Shown: positions 8,301 through 17,164, counted from the first letter of the stretch. The stretch is 64,000 bases of DNA from Sphingopyxis sp. TUF1 (GCF_036687315.1 NZ_CP144683.1:1364001-1428000), one strand, 5' to 3'. The notes: generated by a model not told the origin, from the sequence alone. Numbers and translations are program-made.

Positions 8301-11186
8301 TGCACCGCGACGACCGACCGGCTCGGCCGCGCGAGCTGTGCGATGGCGCCCGGCGTGTCGGGCGAAGTCACCGTCGTGGCGACGACGCGCGACGCCGACG
8401 GCAACGAGGCGCGCGCCGTCCGTTCGGTCTGGCTTGCGGGCGACGACGAATGGTGGTTCGGCGGCGACAATGGCGACCGCATGGATGTGATCGCCGAACA
8501 GCCGCGCTACGCCGCAGGCGACACCGCGCGCTTTCAGGTGCGGATGCCCTTCCGCGAAGCGACCGCGCTCGTCACCGTCGAACGCGAAGGCGTGCTCTCC
8601 AGCTTCGTGGTGCCGCTCAAAGGCACCAACCCCGTCGTGCAGGTCAAGCTGCCCGCCACCTACGCGCCCGACGTCTATGTCTCGGTGATGGCGGTGCGCG
8701 GGCGCGTGACGGGTCAGGAAAGCTGGTTCCGCAAGATGAAGCGCGCGGTGGGTTTCAGGATCGAGACCAGCGAAGGCGCGCCGCCGACCGCCTTGGTCGA
8801 TCTCGCCAAGCCCGCCTATCGCATGGGCATCGCGCGCATCAAGGTCGGCTGGGAAGGGCACAAGCTCGGCGTCAAGGTGAAGGCCGACAAGGAAAAATAT
8901 GCCGTCCGCGAAACCGCGAAAGTCGGCATCGAGGTCAAGGCTCCGGGCGGCAAGGCGCCGAAAAACGCCGACGTCGCCTTCGCCGCGGTCGACGAAGCGT
9001 TGCTCCAGCTCGCGCCCAACGAAAGCTGGGACATCCTCGCCGCGATGATGGGCGAGCGCACGCTCGACGTGCTCACCTCGACCGCGCAGATGCAGGTGGT
9101 TGGTAAAAGACATTATGGCCGCAAGGCACTCGAACCCGGCGGCGGGGGGGGCGGCGACCTGTCGGGGCTGACGCGCGAGGATTTCCGCCCGGTGCTGCTC
9201 TGGAAAGGCAATGTCCCGCTCGATGCGAAGGGCCGCGCGAGCATCGACGTGCCGCTCAGCGACAATCTCTCGGGCTTCCGCCTCGTCGCGATCGCGACCG
9301 ACGGATCGCAGCTGTTCGGCACCGGCGAAACGAGCGTGCGCACCGTACAGGATCTCGGCGTCTTTGCCGGGCTGCCCGAACTGGTCCGCACCGGCGACGC
9401 CTATGACGCGCGCTTCACGCTCCGCAACGGCACCGACAAGGCGATGGAGGTCACCGCGACCGCGACGCTCGCGCCCGCGATCGCGACCGCGCCGCCGCTG
9501 ACGGTGACGATCCCCGCGGGCGGCGCCGTGCCGGTGAGCTGGGCGATCACCGCCCCCGATCAGGCGGGGCCGCTGAGCTGGACGGTCGAGGCAGCGACGA
9601 AGGACGGCAAGGCGCGCGACCGCCTCGTCTTCGAACAGATCGTCGAACCCGCGGTGCCGATCGAAACCTGGGCCGCCAGCCTCTTCCGCGTCGGCCCGAA
9701 CACCACGCTGCCCATCGCGATCCCCGCAGGCGCGCTGCCCGGCGGATATGTCGACGTCGCGCTCGCGGGCACGCTCGCGCCGCCGCTCGCCGGGGTGCGC
9801 GACTATATGGCCGCCTATCCCTACACCTGCTTCGAACAACAAACGTCGCGCGCGGTGGCCTTGGGCGACCTCGGGCGGTGGCAGGCGCTGGCGGGCGCCA
9901 TGCCGACCTATCTCGATGACGACGGGCTGCTCCGCTATTGGCCCAACGAGCGGATGGAGGGCTCGATCGAGCTCACCGCCTATGTCCTCGGCATCACCGC
10001 GGCGAACGGCTTTGCGATCCCTGAAGCGTCGCGCGCGAAAATGGTCGCTGCGCTGCAAGCGGTTGTCGAGGGGCGGCTGACGCGCCGCGGCTATGGTCCG
10101 TGGGATATTCGTCCCGTCCGTATCGCCGCCCTCGCGGCGCTTGCGCGCGCCAATGCCTCCAACGCGCGCCTCGTCGCCGCGATCGACATGCGCCCCGTCG
10201 ATATGGCGACGGGCACGCTCGCCGACTGGCTCGTCGCAATCGAGCGGACACCGGGGGTACGGAACGCCGCCGCGCTGCGCACCGCGGCCGAGGCCGAACT
10301 TCGCAAGCGCCTCGTCTACGAAGGCACGCGCCTCGACCTCGTCGACGATGCGCGCGCGCCATGGTGGATGATGGTCAGCGGCGACGAAATGGCGATCAAG
10401 GCGCTGGGTGCCGTTCTCGGCCGCAAGGGCTGGGAGGATGACGCGGGCAAGCTGATGGTCGGCGTCGCGCAGCGCCAGCGCAAGGGCCATTGGGACACCA
10501 CCCCGGCGAATGCGTGGGGCGCGGTCACCGTCCGCCGCTTCGCCGAGATCTATCCGGCGAGCGCGATCACCGGCGTCACCAAAGTCGGCCTTGCGGGCAA
10601 TACCGCTTCGCAAAGCTGGCCGCTTCCCGCCGAAGCCCCTTCGCCGCTGCGCGTGGCGCTCAATGCTGCGACGATGAGCCTCAATCATCAGGGCACGGGA
10701 TCGCCATGGGCCACCGTCAGCGTCAAGGCCGCCGTGCCCTTGAAGGAACCGCTCAATGCGGGCTACCGGATCAAGCGGTCGGTCAGCATCGTCAAGGCGG
10801 CGAACAAGGACCGGCTGACCCGCGGCGACGTCATCAAGATACGGATCGAGGTCGTCGCGGCCGCGGGGCGGACGTGGGTCGTGATCAACGATCCCGTTGC
10901 CCCCGGCGCGACGATCGTCGGCAATCTCGGCGGCCAGTCCGAAATGCTGGCCGATCAGGCAGGCGGATCGGGCGCGCAGCCGAGCTATGTCGAGCGCGGC
11001 AAGGACAGCTGGCGCGGCTATTTCGGCTGGATGCCCGCGGGCACCCACACGGTCGAATATGTGGTCCGCCTCAATGGCTCGGGCCGCTTCACCCTGCCTC
11101 CGACGCGCGTCGATGCAATGTACTCCCCCGCGATCCGCGGCCAATGGCCCAACGCGCCGGTCACGGTGGCGAATGTGGGGTCGTGA
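5346..11186 (+). CDS. Bacterial alpha-2-macroglobulin family protein
   Basis: At 1946 residues this is the largest gene in the window. It is built as a chain of macroglobulin-like beta-sandwich domains after an N-terminal hydrophobic segment (KLALIVPLGLAMAATAAD), with the thioester motif YTCFEQQTSR around Cys1495-Gln1498 in a helical thioester domain, and a C-terminal receptor-binding-like region. Bacterial alpha-2-macroglobulins sit in the periplasm, trap attacking proteases by covalent thioester coupling and protect the envelope. The intact CxEQ makes this the thioester-active class. Unlike the E. coli protein there is no lipobox cysteine in the signal region, so it may be soluble or anchored by an uncleaved helix. 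pbpC follows, the classical partner, which repairs peptidoglycan once the envelope is breached. The start is the ATG at 5346 after GGGGAGACGGGGCG. Confidence 0.93.
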   Translation: MTRGWQGLGKWLAGRAKLALIVPLGLAMAATAADTVPQVILATPGSSGTGEGTITRFTLRFSEDMVALGDPRAQAPATNDCKRPSSARWVDTRTWVLEFDAPLPGGLACHVELRSGLVTARGVAVTGNDRFAIDTGGPSARAVLAGGIDGGIEEEQVFLVATNVAADRASVARYGYCAVDGIGEKIPLDVLPRATATEILTDLGDGNWSRQSFTYDAGLPQRLPAAGAERDAALGRIVAVKCRRPLPPGRDMALVWDARIAQAGIPGRTAGRDQRFDHSVRPAFTAKMSCSRVNPQAGCNPIKDVVLRFTAPVTRDTALAAKLTTADGKTIAARVDDDDRNDTHLTQVRFAGPLPQNVDATLILPADVTDQSGRALLNATNFPLKFHIDHTPPLVKFAAEFGILEAREGGVLPVTVRGVEASLVRKDLKMPAATLRIGDDDAAVARWLRRVEDADDSDYREEKDAAGKEITVNYTGTKSLFAEAPSGGERRDMQLTPPAGGKPFEVVGIPLSEKGFHIVEIASPELGAALLGRRATRYVATAALVTDMAVHFKWGRDGSLAWVTSLASGKPVAGAEIRVSDSCTGRLLARGTADKAGRLAFPSGLPQPETYSNCEDGADPANSEGHALMVSARSGDDFSFTLTDWGDGIRPYDFDLPYGWSERDDILHTIFDRALVKAGETVHMKHVLRRPVGLGFRTPEPLAGKLRLVHRGSDTEFEMPFAIAAGGSGESVWNVPASAPMGDYELVFVTKDKDGEDKSIWTGQSVRVDEYRLPTMKAAITGPKGALVRPAAVPLSLFVGYLSGGPAPGIPVELRTNFRATWSPPEDYRDWDFDGRPVKEGVVQLDDSGEEPGGDLPLARSVPLTLGADGTATTSVVVDQPIGEPTMMAAEMDYEDANGETLTASRRITLYPAAVRLGLKTDGWMMRDDDLRLNFVALDLDGKPIRGQRVDVALYSRQIITARRRLIGGFYAYDNQMRTERLDANCTATTDRLGRASCAMAPGVSGEVTVVATTRDADGNEARAVRSVWLAGDDEWWFGGDNGDRMDVIAEQPRYAAGDTARFQVRMPFREATALVTVEREGVLSSFVVPLKGTNPVVQVKLPATYAPDVYVSVMAVRGRVTGQESWFRKMKRAVGFRIETSEGAPPTALVDLAKPAYRMGIARIKVGWEGHKLGVKVKADKEKYAVRETAKVGIEVKAPGGKAPKNADVAFAAVDEALLQLAPNESWDILAAMMGERTLDVLTSTAQMQVVGKRHYGRKALEPGGGGGGDLSGLTREDFRPVLLWKGNVPLDAKGRASIDVPLSDNLSGFRLVAIATDGSQLFGTGETSVRTVQDLGVFAGLPELVRTGDAYDARFTLRNGTDKAMEVTATATLAPAIATAPPLTVTIPAGGAVPVSWAITAPDQAGPLSWTVEAATKDGKARDRLVFEQIVEPAVPIETWAASLFRVGPNTTLPIAIPAGALPGGYVDVALAGTLAPPLAGVRDYMAAYPYTCFEQQTSRAVALGDLGRWQALAGAMPTYLDDDGLLRYWPNERMEGSIELTAYVLGITAANGFAIPEASRAKMVAALQAVVEGRLTRRGYGPWDIRPVRIAALAALARANASNARLVAAIDMRPVDMATGTLADWLVAIERTPGVRNAAALRTAAEAELRKRLVYEGTRLDLVDDARAPWWMMVSGDEMAIKALGAVLGRKGWEDDAGKLMVGVAQRQRKGHWDTTPANAWGAVTVRRFAEIYPASAITGVTKVGLAGNTASQSWPLPAEAPSPLRVALNAATMSLNHQGTGSPWATVSVKAAVPLKEPLNAGYRIKRSVSIVKAANKDRLTRGDVIKIRIEVVAAAGRTWVVINDPVAPGATIVGNLGGQSEMLADQAGGSGAQPSYVERGKDSWRGYFGWMPAGTHTVEYVVRLNGSGRFTLPPTRVDAMYSPAIRGQWPNAPVTVANVGS

Positions 11187-11213
11187 TGATCTTTGACCTG
11201 TGGGCCCAAAACC

Positions 11214-11348
11214 AAACCCCTCCCCTTCAGGGGAGGGGCAACGAAGACTTGGCAGCTTGCTGCCTAGTCGTAGTGGGGTGGGGGCCAGCGGCCTTGCGCG
11301 AGGCGTCGGGCCCCCACCCCAAACCCCTCCCCTGAAGGGGAGGGGCTT
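11214..11348. repeat. Dispersed GC-rich hairpin repeat, type D, between the macroglobulin and pbpC genes
   Basis: The left end has CCCCTCCCC-TTCA-GGGGAGGGG (11217-11238) and the right end has CCCCTCCCC-TGAA-GGGGAGGGG (11324-11345), each a perfect 9-bp hairpin; the ends are also complementary to one another, flanking about 85 bp that contains GTGGGGTGGGGGCC and GGGCCCCCACCCC. A fragment with the same end recurs at 16723-16780. The element fills the whole space between the two genes and runs right up to the pbpC start codon. Confidence 0.85.
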
Positions 11349-11351
11349 ATG
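11324..11351 (+). promoter_or_regulatory. pbpC ribosome-binding site inside a repeat hairpin
   Basis: The only Shine-Dalgarno-like sequence before the pbpC ATG (11349) is the GGAGG at 11339-11343, five bases upstream, and it forms the right arm of the perfect CCCCTCCCC-TGAA-GGGGAGGGG hairpin (11324-11345). If the hairpin forms in mRNA, translation initiation would be occluded, unless ribosomes or other structure open it. The sequence features are direct; the regulatory consequence is inference. Confidence 0.5.
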
Positions 11352-13535
11352 CCTGCCGCCAACACGGTACAGCCGCTCGTTCGCCGGTTTTCCCGACCTC
11401 CTTCCCGCCGCTGGCCCCACGCGCTCGCATGGGCCGCGCTCGCCGCGCTCATCCTCACCACCATCGCGCACCTCGCCACCAAACCGCCACCCATGCCCGC
11501 CTACGCCGCCGTCCGCGCCGACTGGCAGCCCAGCGAAGCCTGGCTCTACGACCGCGACGGCCGCCTCCTCGACAGCGAACGCGTCGATTTTCAGCGCCGC
11601 CGCCTCGCCTGGGTGCCGCTCAAAGACATCAGCCCCGCCGTCCGCACCGCCGTCGTTCGCGCCGAAGATCGCCGCTTCTGGTCGCACGGCGGCGTCGACT
11701 GGCTCGCGGCCGCGAGCGCGATCCGCGCGCGGCTGACCAGCGACGCGACCGGAAATCGCTCGCGCGGCGCCTCGACGCTCGCGATGCAGCTCGCCGCCTA
11801 TCTCGACCCCACCCTTGCACAGCCGGGGCAGCGCGGCTGGCGCGCCAAGCTCCGTCAGATGCGCGCGGCGCGGCACCTCGCCGATGCGTGGACGCACGAG
11901 CAGATGCTCGAGGCCTATCTGAACCTCGTCCCCCTGCGCGGTGAAGCACAAGGCATCGGCGCGGGCGCGGCGAGCCTGTTCGGCAAGGCGCCCGCCGAGC
12001 TGAACCGCACCGATGCCGCGCTCTTCGCGGGTCTCCTCCCCAGCCCCGGCGCGGGCGCCGACGCGCTCGCCCGCCGCGCGTGCCGCATCGCGGCGGCCAG
12101 CGACTGCACCGCGATCCGCGCCGCCGCCGCGACTTTGGTATCGGGCGAGCACGCCGCGCGCGCCGACCCCGGCCTCGCGCCGCACCTTGCCGTCCGCCTG
12201 CTCGACAAACCCGGCAAGCGCGTCGCCACCACGATCGACCGCCGCATCCAGGCCGCGGCGATCGTCGCGCTGCGGCGCCAGCTCGCCGGGCTCGGTTCGG
12301 ACCGCGTCCGCGACGGCGCGGTCGTCGTGCTCGACAATGAAAGCGGCGAGGTGCTCGCCTATGTCGGCGGCGTCGGACTCCAATCGACCGCGTCACAAGT
12401 CGACGGCGCCAATGCGCGGCGGCAGGCCGGATCGACCCTGAAGCCGCACCTCTATGCGCAGGTGATCGAACATGGCTGGCTCACCGCCGCGTCGATCCTC
12501 GACGACAGCCCGGTTCAGCTCGACACCGCCTCGGGCCTCTACGTCCCCAAAAATTACGACCGCAGCTTCAAGGGGCCGGTCAGCGTCCGCCACGCGCTAG
12601 CCGCCTCGCTCAACGTCCCCGCGGTCCGCGCGCTCGTCATCGACGACGTCCAGCAGTTCCGCGACCGCCTCTGGGCCTTGGGCTATCACGGCCTTGTCGA
12701 GGATGGCGAATATTATGGATACTCTCTGGCGCTCGGATCGGCCGAAGTTTCCTTGGTCGAACAAGCTAACGCCTTCAGAACATTCGCCAATATGGGAAAG
12801 TGGTCGCCGGTGACCTTCGACGCTGCGCGGCACCTTCGCCAACATCCGCCGCGCCGGATCGTCAGCCCCGCCGCCGCCTTCATCGTCGGCGACATCCTCG
12901 CCGACGCGTCCGCGCGCACCGACGCGTTCGGCGCCGACAGCGCCCTCCGCCTCCCCTTCTGGGCCGCCGCCAAGACGGGCACCTCGAAAGGCATGCGCGA
13001 CAATTGGTGCATCGGCTGGTCCGACCGCTTCACCGTTGCGGTATGGGTCGGAAATCTGGAGGGCGATTCGATGCGCGCAGTCTCCGGCACCTCGGGCGCC
13101 GCGCCCGTCTGGCGCGACGTGATGCTCGCGCTTCATGCGGATAATCCGGGCAAAGCTCCGACCATGCCCGATGGCGTCGAAGCCCGCCGCATCGCCCTCC
13201 CCGGCACTCGCGAACCGCCGCGCCGCGAATATTTCCTTGCTGGCACCGCACAGAATGAAATGGCCACCGCGCCCGCCGTCGCGCGCCGACCGCGCATCAC
13301 CAGCCCCGTCAGCGGCAGCGTCTATGCACTCGACCCCGACATTCCGATCGACCGCCAGCGGCTCGCGGTGGCGGTGAGCGGATCGGTCGCGGGACACCGG
13401 CTGATTCTTGATAAAAAACCGCTCGGCGACGCCGATTCAGGACAGCAGATCGTGCCGCGGCCGGGCACGCATATGCTCGCGCTTGTTGATCCGGGCGGCC
13501 GAATGATTGACCGAGTGCGCTTTACGGTACGGTAA
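11349..13535 (+). CDS. pbpC: Penicillin-binding protein 1C (glycosyltransferase/transpeptidase)
   Basis: A 728-residue bifunctional peptidoglycan synthase anchored in the inner membrane by a helix at about residues 27-45 (ALAWAALAALILTTIAHLA). The GT51 glycosyltransferase domain shows AEDRRFWSHGGVDW and RGASTLAMQLA; the transpeptidase domain has SxxK as STLKP (Ser362, Lys365), SxN as SLNVPAV, and KTGTSKGMRDNWCIG. A C-terminal BiPBP_C beta domain (ITSPVSGSVYALDPDIP...) completes the PBP1C architecture. It follows the alpha-2-macroglobulin gene, the widely conserved order. The start abuts a repeat element, see the separate entry. High confidence. Confidence 0.95.
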   Translation: MPAANTVQPLVRRFSRPPSRRWPHALAWAALAALILTTIAHLATKPPPMPAYAAVRADWQPSEAWLYDRDGRLLDSERVDFQRRRLAWVPLKDISPAVRTAVVRAEDRRFWSHGGVDWLAAASAIRARLTSDATGNRSRGASTLAMQLAAYLDPTLAQPGQRGWRAKLRQMRAARHLADAWTHEQMLEAYLNLVPLRGEAQGIGAGAASLFGKAPAELNRTDAALFAGLLPSPGAGADALARRACRIAAASDCTAIRAAAATLVSGEHAARADPGLAPHLAVRLLDKPGKRVATTIDRRIQAAAIVALRRQLAGLGSDRVRDGAVVVLDNESGEVLAYVGGVGLQSTASQVDGANARRQAGSTLKPHLYAQVIEHGWLTAASILDDSPVQLDTASGLYVPKNYDRSFKGPVSVRHALAASLNVPAVRALVIDDVQQFRDRLWALGYHGLVEDGEYYGYSLALGSAEVSLVEQANAFRTFANMGKWSPVTFDAARHLRQHPPRRIVSPAAAFIVGDILADASARTDAFGADSALRLPFWAAAKTGTSKGMRDNWCIGWSDRFTVAVWVGNLEGDSMRAVSGTSGAAPVWRDVMLALHADNPGKAPTMPDGVEARRIALPGTREPPRREYFLAGTAQNEMATAPAVARRPRITSPVSGSVYALDPDIPIDRQRLAVAVSGSVAGHRLILDKKPLGDADSGQQIVPRPGTHMLALVDPGGRMIDRVRFTVR

Positions 13536-13636
13536 GCGGCGGCGGTCCCTGAAATTAAGTTGCGCTGACGCGAAGAGCGGCTAGTCTGCCCCGCCAAGAG
13601 ACGGGCGGCACCTCAGCCGCTCCAAAGGGGAAGAAC

Positions 13637-15175
13637 ATGCTATTTGACCGCGTAAAGCCGTTGGATGCCATTTTGGCGACGGCGGAAAAAAAGTCGCTTA
13701 CGCGCACGCTCGGCGCATTCCAGTTGACGATGCTGGGCATAGGTGCCGTGATCGGAACCGGGATTTTCGTCCTGACGGCAGAGGCGGCGCAAAAAGCTGG
13801 CCCGGGCATGATGATCAGCTTCATTATCGCCGGTTTCGTCTGCGCTTTCGCCGCGCTCTGCTATGCCGAAATGGCGTCGATGGTTCCCGTTTCGGGTTCG
13901 GCCTATACCTATAGCTATGCCGTAATGGGCGAATTGATCGCCTGGATGGTCGGCTGGGCGCTGATCCTCGAATATGCGGTTGCGGCCGGGGCAGTTTCGG
14001 TCGGATGGTCGGGCTATGTCGTCGGCCTGATCGAGCATAGTTTCGGTCTGGACATACCGGCCAAATATGTTCTCGGCCCGTTCGACGGCGGCATGATCAA
14101 CCTGCCCGCAATGTTCATCGCCGGCCTCGTGACGTTTCTGTTGGTCATCGGCACGCGCGAATCGGCGACGGTCAACGCGATCCTCGTGGTGATCAAGGTC
14201 GCCGCGCTGACGCTGTTCATCATCCTTGCTCTTCCCGTGATGCAGATGGAGAATTTCGAACCCTTCGCACCGTTGGGTATCGGGGGTATCGGCGCCGCCG
14301 CCGCATCGATTTTCTTCGCTTATGTGGGCTTCGACGCAGTCTCGACCGCGGCCGAGGAAACCAAAAATCCGCAGCGCAACATGCCGATCGGCCTGATCGG
14401 CAGCCTTGCCATCTGCACCATCTTCTACCTGCTCGTCGCTGCGGGCGTCATCGGCACCGTCGGCGCCCAGCCGGTCGGGATCGACGCCGCTGCGGGCCAC
14501 GCGCTCGAACCCGGCAGCCGCGAACTTGCCGCCGCCTGCGGCGCGATCGGCGATCAGGCCGTCGTCTGTTCAAAGGAGGCGCTGGCGTGGACGCTGCGCG
14601 AAATCGGCTGGCCGCAGATCGGTAATCTGATCGGTCTCGCCGCTGGCTTGGCACTGCCTTCGGTCATCCTGATGATGATGTTCGGCCAGACGCGCATCTT
14701 TTTCGTGATGAGCCGCGACGGCCTGCTCCCGCAGGCTTTCTCGAAGATCCACCCGAAGTTCAACACGCCGCACGTCATCACGATCATCACCGGCATCGCG
14801 GTGGCGCTGTTCGCCGCCTTCTTCCCCGTGGGGCAGCTGGCGAACATCTCGAACTCGGGTACGCTCTTCGCTTTCGCCGCCGTTTCGATCGCGGTGATGG
14901 TGATCCGTCGTACGGATCCGGGCCGCCATCGTCCGTTCCGCACGCCGATGATCTATATCACGGCCCCGATTGCGATCATTGGCTGCCTTTATCTCTTCTT
15001 CAACCTCGACCAGAAGAGCATCAATCTCTTCCTGATCTGGGCCGCGATCGGTCTGGTCGTCTATTTTGTCTACAGCCGCAAACGCAGCCATGTGGGGCAA
15101 GGACGCGTCGAAGTGCACGAAGACGACGCCGATGCGCCGCCGCCGCCGGTGCCGCCGGCACCCTCGTTCCACTGA
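13637..15175 (+). CDS. APC-superfamily amino-acid permease (CAT/YfnA type)
   Basis: A 512-residue inner-membrane transporter with about 12 hydrophobic helices. The N-terminus FQLTMLGIGAVIGTGIFVLT carries the APC substrate-binding GIGAxIGTGIF motif, and GAAAASIFFAYVGFDAVSTAAEE matches helix 6 of the cationic amino acid transporter (CAT) branch. An 80-residue insertion between helices 7 and 8 contains two cysteines (AAACGAIGDQAVVCSKEALAW), as often seen in proteobacterial members. The C-terminal tail is histidine/proline-rich (DADAPPPPVPPAPSFH). The ATG at 13637 follows AGGGGAAGAAC. A perfect terminator hairpin ends the unit at 15194. Substrate is not predictable beyond neutral or cationic amino acids. 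Confidence 0.9.
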   Translation: MLFDRVKPLDAILATAEKKSLTRTLGAFQLTMLGIGAVIGTGIFVLTAEAAQKAGPGMMISFIIAGFVCAFAALCYAEMASMVPVSGSAYTYSYAVMGELIAWMVGWALILEYAVAAGAVSVGWSGYVVGLIEHSFGLDIPAKYVLGPFDGGMINLPAMFIAGLVTFLLVIGTRESATVNAILVVIKVAALTLFIILALPVMQMENFEPFAPLGIGGIGAAAASIFFAYVGFDAVSTAAEETKNPQRNMPIGLIGSLAICTIFYLLVAAGVIGTVGAQPVGIDAAAGHALEPGSRELAAACGAIGDQAVVCSKEALAWTLREIGWPQIGNLIGLAAGLALPSVILMMMFGQTRIFFVMSRDGLLPQAFSKIHPKFNTPHVITIITGIAVALFAAFFPVGQLANISNSGTLFAFAAVSIAVMVIRRTDPGRHRPFRTPMIYITAPIAIIGCLYLFFNLDQKSINLFLIWAAIGLVVYFVYSRKRSHVGQGRVEVHEDDADAPPPPVPPAPSFH

Positions 15176-15193
15176 GGGTTCGACTGACGATTG

Positions 15194-15221
15194 GAAAGGG
15201 GGCTTCGGCCCCCTTTCTTTT
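15194..15221 (+). terminator. Rho-independent terminator after the APC permease
   Basis: GAAAGGGGGC-TTCG-GCCCCCTTTC forms a perfect 10-bp stem with a UUCG-type tetraloop, followed directly by TTTT. It is 18 nt after the permease stop. Confidence 0.95.
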
Positions 15222-15343
15222 GCGCAGCGATCGGGGGCATTGCGGCTATCGACGCACACTCTCGCGCAGAAAAGCGGCTTGCAGCGCGCGTCCATGACAA
15301 CTCGCGACCGAAGCCGAGGACGGTCGCCGCGGCGAATTGCCGG

Positions 15344-16588
15344 TCAGAAAGGGTTTTTGGGCGCCGTTCTCGGCCGGGTAAACAGCTTTCCGCGCTCGGC
15401 CCACAAGACGAGGGCGAGGCCAACGATCGCGCAGATCAGAAAGGCATAGGCAATCGGCAGCGTCGTGCCATCATATTGCTGGCCGATGATCGCCCCGACG
15501 GTCGCTGCGAGCAGGGTCTTGGCAAAGCTTTGGTAGGAGGATGCGACGCCAGCCATATGGCCGAAATCTTCCATCGCGATCGATCCGAAATTGCTGCCGA
15601 TAAAACCGACTAGGCCGACGTTGACCATCATCAGCAGCGTGAACATCCACAAGGTCTCGGCGCCGCTCAGCGCGGCGACGATCTGAAGAATCGAGGTCGC
15701 CATGAAGGCGAAGACCGCCGACTGCGACACGCGCCGCGCGCCGAAACGCTCAACAATTGCGGCGTTCGAAAAATTCGCAATCGCAATGCCGACCGCGACG
15801 CAGGCAAAGATCAGCGGGAACAGGCTGCGCGCATTGAATACCTCACCGATGATCTGTTCGCTGCTGTTCAGATAGCCATAGAGCGCGCCCTGCATCGTGC
15901 CCGATGCGATCATATAGCCCGCCGCGCGGCGATGCCGCGTTACCGTTGCCCAGCCGGCCGCCATCGTCTTCAGATCGAGCGGGCGCACGTCGGCGGGGTC
16001 GAGCGTTTCGGGCAGGCGGCGGAGCCAGACCAGCATCACGATCGACATCGCCGCAAGCACGATGAAAATCGCGCGCCAGCCCGCTACCGCGGCGACACCG
16101 GCGCCGAGCGTCGGCGCGATGATCGGCACGATCATGAAAACGAGGAAGATCAGCGACAGCCGTTTGGCCATCGCATCGCCCGCGAACAGGTCGCGGATCA
16201 CTGCGACGACGATTACGCCAAGCGCCGCGCTGACCAATCCGTGAATGAAGCGCAGCGCGAGCAATATTTCAAAACTTGTTGCAAGGCCGCAACCGATCGA
16301 CAGCGCGAGATAGGCGAACAGCGCAGGCACCAGAACGCCCTTGCGCCCGAAACGGTCGGACAGCGGACCATAAATCAGCGACCCGAAGCCGATGCCGAAC
16401 AGATAGACCGAAATGACATATTGCCGGTCGTTGGCGACGCCGACGCCCAGCCCCTCGCCGATCGCCGGAAGCGCGGGCAACATCGAGTCGATGGCGAGCG
16501 CGTTGAGCGCCATCACCATCGCCATCATCACAACCATTTCACGGTCGCCGGGAAGGCTCCGCTGCGAAGAGTCGGTCGGTTTGTGCAT
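15344..16588 (-). CDS. Bcr/CflA-family multidrug efflux MFS transporter
   Basis: A 414-residue protein with 12 predicted membrane helices. MFS motif A appears as GPLSDRFGRKGVLV after helix 2, and the family-typical N-terminus LNALAIDSMLPALPAIGEGLGV (the D in helix 1) identifies the Bcr/CflA drug:proton antiporters (DHA1 family), which export compounds such as bicyclomycin or chloramphenicol. The middle region RLPETLDPADVRPLDL is the usual cytoplasmic loop. Start at the ATG at 16588; no strong ribosome-binding site is visible, and an internal start a few codons downstream is possible. It stands alone and converges with the APC permease. Confidence 0.92.
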   Translation of the reverse strand: MHKPTDSSQRSLPGDREMVVMMAMVMALNALAIDSMLPALPAIGEGLGVGVANDRQYVISVYLFGIGFGSLIYGPLSDRFGRKGVLVPALFAYLALSIGCGLATSFEILLALRFIHGLVSAALGVIVVAVIRDLFAGDAMAKRLSLIFLVFMIVPIIAPTLGAGVAAVAGWRAIFIVLAAMSIVMLVWLRRLPETLDPADVRPLDLKTMAAGWATVTRHRRAAGYMIASGTMQGALYGYLNSSEQIIGEVFNARSLFPLIFACVAVGIAIANFSNAAIVERFGARRVSQSAVFAFMATSILQIVAALSGAETLWMFTLLMMVNVGLVGFIGSNFGSIAMEDFGHMAGVASSYQSFAKTLLAATVGAIIGQQYDGTTLPIAYAFLICAIVGLALVLWAERGKLFTRPRTAPKNPF

Positions 16589-16722
16589 GGGAGCAGCCTA
16601 TGCGCCCGCCGCGCCGCTTTGGATAGCCCCCAGGGCAGGAAAAGCTATGCAATTGAAGGGGTGATAAGTGTCGGCGCCGCTGGTGACGTCCGCTAACGAC
16701 CGGAAGCGGACATAAGGAAAGC

Positions 16723-16780
16723 CAGCCCCTCCCCTGAAGGGGAGGGGCTTCCGTCGCGTCAAACGGCAGCTCACCACCCC
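16723..16780. repeat. Fragment of type D repeat
   Basis: AGCCCCTCCCCTGAAGGGGA-GGGGCTT repeats the right end of the element at 11214-11348, followed by CAGCTCACCACCCC, matching its interior in degenerate form. It lies in the 273-bp gap upstream of the Bcr/CflA gene, which otherwise shows only that gene's presumed promoter area. Confidence 0.7.
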
Positions 16781-16808
16781 AAGCGAAAATCTCTCAACCA
16801 AGCCCCAA

Positions 16809-16839
16809 AAAGAAAAGGGCCGCCCCGCGGGACGGCCCT
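16809..16839 (-). terminator. Rho-independent terminator after the small 100-residue protein
   Basis: On the minus strand AGGGCCGTCCC-GCG-GGGCGGCCCT forms an 11-bp stem including one G-U pair that only forms in the minus-strand transcript, followed by TTTTCTTTTT. It lies 22 nt past the stop of the gene ending at 16862. Confidence 0.92.
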
Positions 16840-16861
16840 AGTCTTTACTCGGACGGACCGA

Positions 16862-17164
16862 TCAACCCTGGCGCGTGCCGGTCATCGCCATCGAACCAAA
16901 GGCACCGGCCTTGATCGTGCCGGTCAGCGCGTCGCCGTCGATCGTCGCTTCGCATTCGAGCGTCATCGGCATCGGCACTTTCATGTTCATGGTCCAGGTC
17001 AGCTTATTGCCGTCGACCTTGCCATTTTCGACGTCGAGCGACCCCATGGCACCGGCATTCTGGCCGGTGAAGCTGTCGCCGTCGCTTTTGACGGTGAAAA
17101 CCGATTTCTGGTCGCCCATCGGCGATTTGGTGACGCAGTCATAGCTGCCATCGACTTGGGACAT
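16862..17164 (-). CDS. Small conserved protein of unknown function (100 aa)
   Basis: The protein MSQVDGSYDCVTKSPMGDQK... is a predicted all-beta protein: alternating short strands (SVFTVKSDGDSFTGQNAG, LTWTMNMKVPMPMTLECEAT, DALTGTIKAGAFGSMAMTG) resembling a lipocalin-like or calycin barrel. There is no signal peptide. I recognise similar small proteins next to metabolic genes in sphingomonads but know no function. The ATG at 17164 is fixed by AAGGAGAGCGCA just upstream. It has its own terminator at 16809. It begins 25 nt after the stop of the M16 peptidase gene (17190), so it is probably co-transcribed with it. Confidence 0.8.
   Translation of the reverse strand: MSQVDGSYDCVTKSPMGDQKSVFTVKSDGDSFTGQNAGAMGSLDVENGKVDGNKLTWTMNMKVPMPMTLECEATIDGDALTGTIKAGAFGSMAMTGTRQG

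Noticed and set aside
6783..12383. A very long open frame on the minus strand opposite the alpha-2-macroglobulin and pbpC genes
   Set aside because: It is low-complexity (Arg, Gly, Ala, Asp), has no recognisable motif and runs through two well-identified genes; long antisense frames are expected in very GC-rich DNA with strong third-codon-position G/C.
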